Assembly: GCA_003254885.1 (NCBI GenBank)
Contig: QANT01003104.1
Coordinates: 1-64,000 of the forward strand
Source of the DNA: Purshia tridentata
Taxonomy: Eukaryota; Streptophyta; Magnoliopsida; Rosales; Rosaceae
Direction: 5' to 3'
DNA: 64,000 bases
In this document: piece by piece, positions 25,569 to 37,000 of the stretch
Layout of the letters: each line of letters begins with the position of its first letter
Position numbering within the stretch: the stretch's first letter is position 1
Program-made: the position numbers and the translations under genes
The notes under the pieces: generated by a model
What the model was told of the DNA's origin: nothing
The model's database searches: none
What the model saw: the letters and a program-made list of their open reading frames with translations, nothing else

Positions 25569-25998
25569 GAGGTGAAGAAACTAACAGAACCTAACAGTCG
25601 TGTAAAGTGTCAAACATAGCTCGGGCTTGTTCTGATCCACCCCGTGGCACAAGCGGCCTGCTTAACAGGTGGGCTTTGGTCAGAGCTTCATCACCTGGCC
25701 CAGAGGTTCGGCCCACTGAGCTTATTTATTTTTTAATAAGAATTAAACAGTCAGCGAGTAACGTCGGTTTTTTTTGAGGTGAAGAAACTAACAGAACCTA
25801 ACAGTCGTGTCAAGTGTCAAACATAGCTCGGGCTTGTTCTGATCCACCGCGTGGCACAAGCGGCCTGCTTAACAGGTGGGCTTTGGTTAGAGCTTCATCA
25901 CCTGGCCCAGAGGTTCGGCCCACTGAGCTTATTTATTATGTTTTATTTATTTTTTAATAAGAATTAAACAGTCAGCGAGTAACGTCGGTTTTTTTTTA
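25569..25998. repeat. 207-bp tandem duplication upstream of the NDUFAF8-like gene
   Basis: The unit starting GAGGTGAAGAAACTAACAG occurs at 25,569 and 25,776 (period 207 bp) with very few substitutions. Copy 2 carries an insertion of about 15 bp in the TTATTTATT stretch near 25,935-25,950. The copies abut the probable transcription start of the minus-strand gene, so its proximal promoter is doubled. High identity implies a recent event. Confidence 0.92.
25697..25922 (-). promoter_or_regulatory. Four TGGGCC (site II) elements upstream of the NDUFAF8-like gene
   Basis: GGCCCA on the plus strand (TGGGCC on the gene's strand) occurs at 25,697-25,702, 25,710-25,715, 25,904-25,909 and 25,917-25,922. 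The last two arise from the 207-bp duplication. Site II elements are TCP-factor targets known to be enriched in plant promoters of nuclear genes for mitochondrial respiratory proteins and ribosomal proteins, which fits a complex I assembly gene. Confidence 0.6.
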
Positions 25999-28499
25999 TA
26001 GAAAACGTCGGTCATTGTTGAGTACTGCCTAAATTTGTATCCCAAATTTTAAAACTTAAATGGTGTGATTGTGTTCTATACAAAAAGACAATTTGTGCAT
26101 GCATGACGTTTAAACCTAGGGTCTTTTTATAAATTTTTATTTTACTTTTTACATAGTTCAACATTAAGTTGAAAAAGTCATAAAATTACTCACAATGCAT
26201 TCAAATTCGATTCTCCCTACCTTTAAATAAAAAAGAAAATATTAAAAATATAACATACCAAAAATATATATTATAGATTATAGAATTACCATTCGATGTA
26301 ACATTATAAAAATTTTACTAAAAAACAAGAGTTCAAAATTATGAGAGTTATTTAAAAAAGGAACGTCCAAAAAGAAAGATTAATATTGCATGTATTTATA
26401 TTTGGATCTACTTTAGGGTTTATTTATTCATAACCAACACAAACACTATCATATTATCTGAAATTCAAATGTAGAACACAAATTAATTTTCCAAACATTT
26501 ATTTAAATCGATATAATTCATCAACCTTCAACCAATCAAAACCCTCCACCAACTACATGAAAATGGCATGTTCTAAAAGAGCAAATTGAACAAGTTCATG
26601 AGCAATCAAATTGAAACTAAGCCAAAGAGATCTCCCCTCCTCCTCAACAATATTTTCTTCACAACCCCACGTTCATCTTGTTATTGATAAGACGATATAT
26701 TATGTTTTAGTTTGTTGGACAAAAATTCAATAATTAATGTGACAAACGTTAGGTATGTGAAATTATATGTTTTCTATTGGTCATAAAAGTTTCATCTAAC
26801 AACTTGTAGTATGATATGAATCATATTAAGTTACCTTTATGAGACAATAAAGGTATAAGTCTTATGATAATAATAAAGAAAAAAGGTGTATATATATATG
26901 TGTGTGTGTATATATAACTCCATTTTCATATACTATATGTCATTATGAATAATTATGATATCAAACATAATAGCTTTATTAATTTTTTAAGATGTGTACA
27001 TCATCATAAGTGAATGATGAGCATAAGTTCACATTATTTTTAAAAACTATTACAAATTGTGGAGCATCAAAATCAGATGTGTGGAAAATGTATTTTAGTT
27101 GTTAAAATGGACCAAAAGTCTTTATCAATTGGACAATAAATTCTACCAATTGATATGTAATTTAACACGACAAAAAAAAAGGTACGAATGAGATTAATGT
27201 TTTTTTGGTGAATAATTCAATGTTTTATCATATAATGGTCATTTAATCATTGGGTTTGGTACCAGTTGTGAACCTCTTAGTGGTTCCAGCCCATCCAAGT
27301 AATCTGTCCACCTCTCTAGCCCAAGAGGCCGAACCCATAATTCTGGGTCCACATTTATTTATTTTTTTACTTTTTCTGGGTCCACATTGCTTAGAATCCT
27401 GATTTTCACATTAGGTGAACTAGTCCACCAGACAACCACCAAGGCCTTTTTACTGACATACTGTTCTGGATTTCAAAGACCTAACTTATTTGATATAGGC
27501 AAGAGTTAGAATACACCTAGGTGTGATTTGCATGTCGCACCGTTTCTTAAAATACTTGTTCAACAGTGCAAGTTTAGAATTAGAATTGTTTTTTTTAGAT
27601 CACTTATTCAAAATCATCTTTGTAAAAAATCAATCCAATCATAAATCATTTTGATTATATAACTGTTATTAATAAATAGAACAAATGAACGGTTTGATCA
27701 AGAAACTACTCTTTATATACAAATTGTCTATTTATTCAATAACAGTTATATATATATATATTACCAAATAATTTCCAACTGAATAGATGTTTTTACAAAA
27801 ATTATTTAATATATGATCTAAAAAATAAATGATTTCGATCTTGGTCCTACACCGGCGCACTGTCATATAGATATTATTAAATCTCTATGTTTTTTAATAG
27901 GACAGCGGGGAGTGAAACTTAATTTCATGGAGTAGACATTCCAACAAGAAAGTTAGATGGAGAAGTTCCTGATTTCTCTTGTATTGGATGGGCATGTCTA
28001 TAAGATTCCCAATCATACCAATGCAAAAGAAAACAAGAAACGAAAAGAAAGAAGAGAGAAAATGTAAAGTATCCGAGGGAAAAGGAGTACTTTATTACAA
28101 TAAGTGGTTGGTGGGCATGGACAGGCGTCAAGGTCACAGGCTTTTTGGGAGAGTAGATAATACAATACACCATTACAAAGATTTTCTTTGCAACCATACA
28201 AAATTCCAAGGAAGCTAATTCAACCCTTCAACCCTTCAACCCTTGGAACTTTCATGATACTTCAAGATAAGTAAATTCCAAGGGTTTGGCATAATCTCTA
28301 TGACTAACTATATAGTAATTTAGCAATTGTTGGTTAGCATAGTTGAAAAGATCGTGAAATTGCTTACTTTGCACCAAAATTCCCTCTTCCAAATAAAATA
28401 AAAAATAGATATCAATCTAATGTTGTTTTCTTCAACTTTGTTGTAAATTGACCAAGTTCGAATTTGTCTTTCAACATATAAAAAAATAGTAGTCTCTTT
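25999..28499. other. Intergenic DNA between the divergent Mic1 and kinesin genes, part 1
   Basis: AT-rich. A member of the palindromic MITE-like family is visible at about 27,560-27,870 (AATCATCTTTGTAAAAAATC on one side, TTTTACAAAAATTATTTAAT on the other). GGCCGAACCCA at about 27,329-27,339 resembles part of the promoter duplication at 25.7 kb. Frames at 27,925-28,218 overlap on both strands and are not convincing. Confidence 0.4.
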
Positions 28500-28610
28500 T
28501 TGAGAGAGATTCCACATTGAAAATGTGAAATCTTACATAATAAGTTATAAGAAATTTGAGCTACTTCTTCCATTATCAATTAGTTTGAAATAGATGTCTA
28601 GATTCCTTCA
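28500..28610 (+). mobile_element. Decayed solo LTR of the TRIM family
   Basis: The sequence from TTGAGAGAGATTCCACATTG to GATTCCTTCA aligns end to end with the 113-bp LTR at 2506-2618, keeping the ACATTGAA.ATGTGA block, the CTAC(T)TC.TCCCATT-like block and the terminal ATTCCTTCA. It is clearly more diverged than the two LTRs of the intact element. No second LTR or primer-binding site follows, so it is a solo LTR or a remnant. Confidence 0.65.
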
Positions 28611-28897
28611 GTCCTATCATCCTATAAACTCGTTGCAGTATATTTTGATGGTCAAAATGTTCAAGTATAATTGAAAAGTTTATTGAAATTGGACAACATG
28701 TAATGAGCTAAGAATTTAGTAAGTTGTACGAGTTAAGTGTCATAAGCTAATTAAACACGAGTGCCAATGGTTCATAACTTGAATTTGGATTGTTTCGGTA
28801 GCTTAGTACACCCAGGCCTCATTTGGTGTATAGGAAAAAAAGAAGGAAGAAAATATGGGAATGAGATGAATTATTTGGTCCCATTATTTTTTGAGGG

Positions 28898-29464
28898 ATT
28901 GGAAAAAATAAATTTTCTCCTATAATTAGTCTATCTTAATATATACTATTCTTTCAAATTAAAAACTTTTTTTCTAAATACATATAAATTTAGTTATTTA
29001 TTCTATTTAATCTTATTTTATGTATCAAATGACGCTTAAATATATATGAAGTGTTTGGTTTATTGAACAAAACAAGCTGTAATTAATTCTAACAAACACC
29101 AAAAAGTTTAAACTGATTTGATGGCTTTCAAGGTACGATTTTGAGCATTCATTTGTAAAAAGACAAGTTATTTGAATCAAGATTGGAAAAAATAAATTTT
29201 CTCCTATAATTAGTCCATCTTAATATATACTATTCTTTCAAGTTAAAATTTTTTTTTCTAAATACATATAAATTTAGTTATTTATTCTATTTAATTCTAT
29301 TTTATGCATCAAACGAGACTTAAATATATATGAAGTGTTTGGTATATTGAACAAAACAAGCTGTAATTAATTCTAACAAATACCAAAAAGTTTAAACTGA
29401 TTTGATGGCTTTCAAGGTACGATCTTGACCATTCATTTGTAAAAAGACAAGTTATTTGAATCAA
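28898..29464 (+). repeat. 283-bp tandem duplication
   Basis: Copy 1 (28,898-29,180) and copy 2 (29,181-29,464) both begin GATTGGAAAAAATAAATTTT and share CAAAACAAGCTGTAATTAAT and the tail GACAAGTTATTTGAATCA. They differ at a small number of positions. The unit is non-coding. Confidence 0.92.
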
Positions 29465-30051
29465 TGTGAGAGTTTGTGAGCTACAAATTATTTTAAGATT
29501 ACTTAAAAAAGTAAGATTTAGTAGAAGAAGATGAGTGAGTTTGCTGAGTAGTGTGAGTCTGTGAGGGGTACAATGAGTAAAGTATCATTTGTCCTCAAGT
29601 GTCTTGTACAAAGAGTCAAACTTATCTTTTCATTTCACTTTTAAATAGGGGAATAGAGGGATAGTGAAGAATTTGCAGCCATATATCATCATTGTACCAC
29701 TCAAAAGTCTCAAACTTTATTAGGTGGTTCATTAAGCACTGAAGATATACACAATTTTTTTTTTTTTGGCCAATGAAGATATATATACACATTTTCTAAC
29801 TCAACTATAGTCTATAACCACCACTTGCTATATATTAAAATTTTAAACAAAACCTCTTGTTAATATTAATTAATTGGGTTTGTAGAAAAAAGAAAGATGG
29901 TTGACATGTGTATCTCCCTATATATAAAAGAGGGACAGCCACCCTATATATTTATTTTAATATTTTACTTCACCTACGACCTTTATTTATGAATTCCAAC
30001 CAGCCAGCTCATCGACATATATATTTTGTTTTTTTTGTCTGAAACATATAT

Positions 30052-30252
30052 AATTAATATTTTGTTAGTTTGACACTTTGCCAGGCAAGTTTTTCTCAAC
30101 CTGCTGACTACAATATATTTATTATTTATCAGCCTTTTTTTTTTAGGATAAAAATTAATATTTTGTTAGTTTGACACTTTGCCAGGCTAGTTTTTCTCAA
30201 CCTGCTGACTACAATATATTTATTATTTATCAGCCTTTTTTTTTAGGATAAC
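30052..30252 (+). repeat. 101-bp tandem duplication
   Basis: The unit AATTAATATTTTGTTAGTTT through CAGCC and a T tract occurs at 30,052 and 30,153 with a single obvious substitution (CAGGCAAG versus CAGGCTAG). It is non-coding. Near identity indicates a recent slippage or unequal-exchange event. Confidence 0.92.
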
Positions 30253-32930
30253 TTAAATCTCTTGCTTATATATTAGTGCCTATTTTTGACCTGTTGGGGA
30301 ACGTTTTCCATTTTTGTTTTCAAATGTTTTAATTAAAGAGATAGTGACAAAATATGTGAGAGAAGAATGAAGAATTGAGGGAGACAGGAGAGGGAATAAA
30401 TGAATGACAATGTATCAAGCAAAAATTGAAAAGAAAAAATTATGTACAATTGTTTTTAGTTTTAAAATTTTCATTAAATATATATAGCAAATTATAACTT
30501 GCATGGTCAAAATTTGACTCAATTCATAAGTTGGTTCCTGTCTTTTCACTTTTTTAAATTACAATAAAGTTTAAAACTCATAACAATGTGGCCCCTCAAC
30601 CTATTTAATTGTTTGGTAAACTGCTAAGTTAATGGTAAGATTGAGACCTAATTTTTTTGGCATATTATGCTTAGGATTGATCGGAAAGGATAAATGACAA
30701 ATTCATGTATATTTGAAGAAGAAAATTATAACTTGAAAAAAGAAGATGAGAATAAGATGGATAAATTATTAAAAAATAACTTATCATTTCCAATCCATTT
30801 TCTTTCTATCTTATTCTTTTAAGTTATAAAATACTCTATCTTTTTCTTTAAATACACATGAATTTGATATTTATCATTTTCAATCTAATCCTAGACATCA
30901 AACAAGGCCCATATGTTTATTTTTTGTCGTGTGTATATTTCTATATGACAAACTGATATCGTATTGGTAAAAGATATACTATGTTAGAATTATAATAAGT
31001 TAAATGATCTCAATATATCAAAAGTTCTCAATTCCGATTTGCTAGTATAATGGAATACGTAATCTAAGCTCTTTTCATAACCAACCTCTCATGATATATT
31101 CAAGTATGAAAATTCTTCTTAAGAAAATTGTTCTCAAATAGACTTTCAAAATAAATGAGGAAAGAAAATGATAACTTTAGAAGACTAATCTTATACCGAC
31201 ACACAAGGAGGAGACCTTCTAAGTTCTATCCATGTAGGTATTTATTATTGAATTCGAAATTGAATAATTTTGTTGATTAAACGATCAAGGCTCTAATCTA
31301 GGTTGCTTGTTTTTCTCAATCTCCAAACAGCACGGTCTTGAAAGGCAGAGAAGCTAAATTTATTTTTATATATATATATATATTTTTTTTTGTGTGCAAA
31401 TATCACTCTTATATTCTAAAATGGGGTCAAGTGACTCAATTAGTTTCATAATCAGTAATAAGTAGTTATTGTTGGACCAGCAGTTTTGGTACAATTAAAA
31501 GATTTGTAATCAATGTAATTAACCACTGGTGGTGAGTGGTGACCATATATAATTATATATAGGTAGTCAATATTATATTGTTGCACTAAACTTATTTTAA
31601 GGACTACAAATTAACTGTCATTTTAAAAGAGCTTGTCACTCTCAGGCTTTCATAAAGCTATTATTTTACGTAGTAGATGGAGATGGATCTAGTGTTCCTG
31701 ACCATCGAAACCTCGAAATCAAATTTTAAATTTTATACGATGAACGAGTGTAGATAATAAAAAAATATATATATATTTTGTTTAATAGATTAAGCTTGGA
31801 ATATAATTAGACTTATTTAACTGTCACTTGATCAATTTCATGATTGTGTAACTAAGTATTATAACAAAATTAGAGTAAATGTGATTTATATGCGTAGTTT
31901 TGTGTTTTATATTAGCGTGATAATTTTTAACTATGTCTACTTAATAGAAAATTAAAAAACTATTTATATGAATATTATTTTACATAATTCAATCTCATCA
32001 ACAATAACAATAATAGAAGAGTTCTCATATGCGGTTAATCGCACTTTTCTGATTAATTCTTGAAAATTTCCATCACCAAGCGATTTGAAAGGATAGTGAT
32101 CGCTCAACTACTTTAACTGTTTTTCTTTTTAAAATGTCGATCGCTGCAAGTTGCTTCCTTCGTTGTTTTTTAATTTCATTTTATGATGGATTTATCCTCA
32201 TAGGACATAGAATTTCTTAGGAGAGATGTGATGTTAGATTTAAACTTTATGATTTTTAGCTTGGAAGGCCAAATCACAAACCTTAAACCTAAATTCAAAT
32301 CAATAAACCAGATGCCGAACAATTGAAAAAAATAAGAATACACACTATGAAGCGAGTGGTGTTTTGCAGATTTTACTACGGATATCCACTCTAACAAACA
32401 ACTCCATAATAATAATAAAATAGTACCGATCCATTATACTTAAAAAATTTTTAATGTCTCTCTTGATTTATTTTTGTATTTATCGATTTGGCTTATAAAA
32501 AGTACTCCAAGGATTTTTAACATTTTCTATAAGGAATTAGACACAAAATTGTAATGTACCGATAAATATGATTCCAAAAAAGGAAAGTTCACAGATTAGG
32601 TAGCTACATGCACATGATGCTTTGGTAATTTTCCTCACAATTAGGGGAGTGTCATTTTCTCATCCTTTGGTTAGTTTTTTTCACAAGACAATTAAAAATT
32701 AGGTAATTAACCAACTCCTCTCTTGGGCCCCACCACCCTCTCTGCGTCCCCCTACCTCATCGCACACAACTCCTGTGCGATGAGGAGTCTCTCTGCCCGG
32801 TCAAAAAAAGAACAAAAAAATAAATAAAAATCGAAAGAAAAAAAAAAGAAAAAAGAAAAAAAATAGCCCCACCATTTCCAGCCAGCCTTTCACCCAGCTA
32901 CAGCTACTGTACCCAATTACTTTCTCTCTC
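30253..32930. other. Intergenic DNA upstream of the kinesin gene
   Basis: AT-rich with no supported gene. Pyrimidine-rich sequence and a GGT trinucleotide run (about 32,978-32,996) mark the start of the presumed kinesin leader. Confidence 0.4.
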
Positions 32931-33273
32931 TAAACACTTTCTTTCTTTTTCTCTCTCTCTCTCTATATCTATACATGGTGGTGGTGGTGGTGCTGTAAGT
33001 ATATATGAGGTTCTGAGGAGGAGTCTGTCTTACTCTCTCTGTGAAAAGGTTGGAGATTGAGAGAGAAATGATGTTTGCCTTTGCTCAACTTTAAGGGCAT
33101 CCCTTACAAGGCAAGCAAGAAAAGCAAAGCTCCATCCAAATTATTAAAATAAAAACGCTCAAGTATCTCTCTCGCTCAGATCCGTCCCTATCTGACTTTC
33201 AAGAAGATCTCTGTGTGAAGTGTGGATATTACTCTATTTGGTGCATGCAATGCTCGTCTGGTTTTGATTCCAG

Positions 33274-34047
33274 GTGAAGTTTTGTTTGGGCTTATAATTC
33301 GTAACGGCTCTGTTTGGTTGCTGGGAAAAGGGAGCATCGTTTCGTTATCTGTGTTTTGGAATTGGAAGCTGAAAGTAGTAGGTGGTTGCATATATGTTGA
33401 TATTTGGATTCAATGAGTCTCTCTTTGCTTTTTCTTAGCAGCGTAACCATGGTTTTAAGGAGATGTAATTAGCTGTAATTTACTGGGACTTGTTCTTTTT
33501 CTTTTAGTTTTCTGAATTTTCTCATCGCCTTACTCCTGCTTGGTTGCTGAGAAAATAAAGGAAAGTAAAGTAACATACATTTTTGGCATTTATATTTCTG
33601 CTATATTTTCATTTTTAAGAGAATGATGCGGTAAACTTAACTAATCCAAGGACTAGATGAATAGAGTTTTTTCGGTTTTCCTTTTAGTTTCCTCTCAGCA
33701 ATTGGAGTTATGACCTCCTACAATTTCTTTCTTATAATTTCCCTACACATTTCTTGGCAACCAAACAAAGTCCTAGAGGATGTTAGTTAGTGGAACTACT
33801 CAAAGCTTGAAGTTATCACTTCAATCTGATTGATTTTGAAGTCGCTTCTGTTTTCAGAGTTAAAAGTATCGCATTAGAGCAAAACCTCTTTTATTCAAAG
33901 TTTAGTAGAGTATTCTTTCTTGCATTTGTCTTTAACCAAACACTGCCTAATAAGGCATTAACAAATTGAAGAATTCAGAATTGAAGTTGTCGCTGATTGA
34001 TGCTGAAGTTGAGTTTGTTCCCATTGTGTTAAAGGGTTGACTTCCAG
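33274..34047 (+). other. Probable 5' leader intron of the kinesin gene
   Basis: ATTCCAG|GTGAAG at 33,273/33,274 is a good donor, and CTTCCAG|TGG at 34,047/34,048 is a good acceptor five bases before the start codon. The exon upstream would be CT-rich leader sequence from about 33.0 kb. This is inferred from splice-site quality only. Confidence 0.5.
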
Positions 34048-34052
34048 TGGTA

Positions 34053-37000
34053 ATGGCATCAAAACATGGATCAAGATCGAAAAAATTAGGTCCGACCGGT
34101 TCAAAAGCCGCTAATTCTCATTCATCTTCAACTACATCGTCTTCAAAAAAATTTTTGGAAACATCTATCGAAGGTCAGAGCTCACCTGCATCTTCTTCAG
34201 CTCGAAGTAAGCCACAGTACTTTTACTCAGAAAGTTTACCACAAGATGCGGAAAGATCCAAAGAAAATGTTACAGTGACAGTCCGCTTTCGTCCACTCAG
34301 GTTCATTTCACTATTATGAATTGTACTTCAGTGATAAAGTTTAATTAGTACTTAATAAGTTGGCCATTGTCCATTTCTGGTGTAGCCCGAGGGAAATTCG
34401 TCAAGGAGAAGAAATTGCATGGTATGCAGATGGAGAAACTATTGTGCGGAATGAGCATAATCCATCAATAGCTTATGCATACGGTATTCTGTCTATTTTC
34501 CTTTAAACAAATAATATTATATTCTCATTATTTTTTGAACTTGTGTGGAGGAAAAACTTAGTAAGACGAAGCTTACTGCTCTTGAGGTTTATTGTCCAAG
34601 CATTTTAGGAATGATTTTCAGTTTACTTCATATTGATTGGACGGGAGTTTTGAAATGATTGTGTTGTTTTTCCTGTCATTTCTCTGGTTTGGATATTTGA
34701 GCATAGATGGACTTCTTGTCTTTTTTTTCTTGTCAGAAACAGAATGTTATACTTCCATATCTTGTTAGGAAATTTTTTGATAAAATGTGTTGAACATAAA
34801 ACTCGTATGAGTTAATGTTTGGCTGAACTCTGTACTTTGTCTCATTGTTTCTTTATTCTGTGCTACTAGATCGGGTGTTTGGCCCTACAACCACAACACG
34901 CCATGTCTATGATGTTGCTGCTCAGCATGTTGTTAGTGGCGCTATGGAAGGCGTCAATGGTAAATAGCCTAGACTTCTTGGCTTCATGAACTTAAATTTC
35001 TGCATTTTTACAGCTTGATTAATTTCCTAAAATTTACCTGAAGTGTAGTTTGTCAGAATTGCCTTTTTCCAGTTATAAATTATGGCCAATGCAAATATTT
35101 TTTTCAACTAGTATTAAAACCAATAATCTTAACCCAACTATTTGTTGTCAACTTTGTGAATTACCATTAGAAGTGTGATTTTTTCGAGATCTGCTATTAT
35201 TGTGTGCTGTGTGGCCTGTTCAAAACCTGAGTCAGTGTTCTTGATGGTTACATTTCAAATAACTTTGGGACAGATTGCATACAAACAATTGGGAAACACA
35301 TAAAAGACCAGTACATTTCACTTATATAGATATTATAAAAAATATAATTTTAGAGCTGTTCCTTTCCTGCTGGATTAGCTGTAAATTTTACATATTTTCT
35401 TTTCACTTTTGTTTTCTCTACATTCTCATGTTAATTAGATCACCTGCTTTATAATTATAATGATGAATCATCTTATTGGAGTGCCAGTTAAGAAAGCCAT
35501 TTGACCTTTTTTTTACTTTTGTCATTATAATTACACCAAGTATGGCTTTATTACACTGGAAGAAGTGAATCAAATGATAGAGCCCTTGCATGCATGAAGC
35601 CATAAAAAATTGCAAATCATTTGGCGAACTTTTTTCCACGTGCAATTAATGATATGATGAATTCTTACTCCAGTCACTCATTTGAACAACAGGCCAAGGA
35701 ATTTCAGCTTCCCCCTAAGCCTTCTTGACTAGGTTTAGGGTTTGAGAATTCTTTAGTGCTCAGTTGACTAAATATAGTTGTAATTGGTGAGTAGTGAATG
35801 GTGGTAATCAAATCTTGGGACCTAATGGTTTGTTGCATAGGAAAAAGGTGGGAACATTAGTTTCGGGTCAACTCTAGGGATCATAGACCAATACTTTCCC
35901 ATTCTTGGTCTACACAGTTTCCTTGACCACCTATAAACTTTGGGATATTCTCTTTGTGAAGCCTTGTGAATCTAGCTAGATAATCTGTTGTCTGAAAAAG
36001 ACCATCTCGGTCATTTCTGCCATCAGTTTTGTTTCCTGGGCACCCTTTACTTTGCTTGTCAAGACTGATGACTTCTGCCTGCTGCAGGTAACTTGGACAC
36101 TTAGGCCGTTTGAATAGATTAGGCAACTAATTGTTCTACTGATTGAAGTTATTGGCAGTTTGCACTAATAGTTGATGGAATGATACTCTGTTTTTTTCTT
36201 TTTTGGGTGTGGTATTCAGATATATCTAAGTTGTAGATATGATATCATGTATTGTTTGTTTATTTAGTTTATGATTCTTTCTATGACAGGTACAATTTTT
36301 GCATATGGGGTGACCAGCAGTGGGAAGACTCACACTATGCATGTAAGATAAATATTTATGCCAGATCATGTTCTATTAAAGAGTGTAACTGGTTAATTTG
36401 CATTGGTCATGCATCTCTATTTCATAATTTCTTTTAAAAGTAACATACATTGTGCTGTATTGTGGAATTAGGTATTAATGTGTTTGGATCTATAGTGCTT
36501 ATCTATGTGTTTCCCAATTGTTTGTATCCAATTTCAGGGTGATCAGAGGTCGCCTGGAATTATAGCACTGGCTGTGAAGGATGCTTTTAGCATCATCCAA
36601 GAGGTACTTTATATGTGATACTAACTTCTCTGTGTTACTTCTAAGCTTCTGTTATTAGAGAAACTGTATGTTATGATATTTTTCTATTGTCCAGACTCCA
36701 AACCGAGAGTTTCTTCTTCGTGTGTCATACTTGGAAATCTATAATGAGGTAAGATTTTTTCCGTGCCCATTTCTCTCTAGCTTATTTATGATGCTATGAA
36801 ATATGGCTGCTGTTGTTCAGATATCTATTCTAATTGATGTTTACAGGATGCAATGCTCAATTTATACTAGCTCCAAGTGTTGTTTACAGTTTCTTTCATT
36901 TTAGGTTGTTAATGACTTGTTGAATCCAGCAGGACAGAATTTACGAATTAGAGAGGATGCCCAGGTGATTTATTTATTTTGTGATCTTTGTTTTAGTTGT

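Noticed and set aside
27925-28218. Overlapping frames on both strands (79-94 codons)
   Set aside because: Mutually overlapping, low complexity, no domain, no splice-compatible neighbours.
25569-30252. Closely spaced repeats considered as an array
   Set aside because: Each unit occurs only twice with different lengths and no spacers; this is not a CRISPR or satellite array.
34047-34052. Two-residue upstream extension of the kinesin
   Set aside because: It begins with GTG and probably spans a leader splice acceptor; the ATG at 34,053 is preferred.
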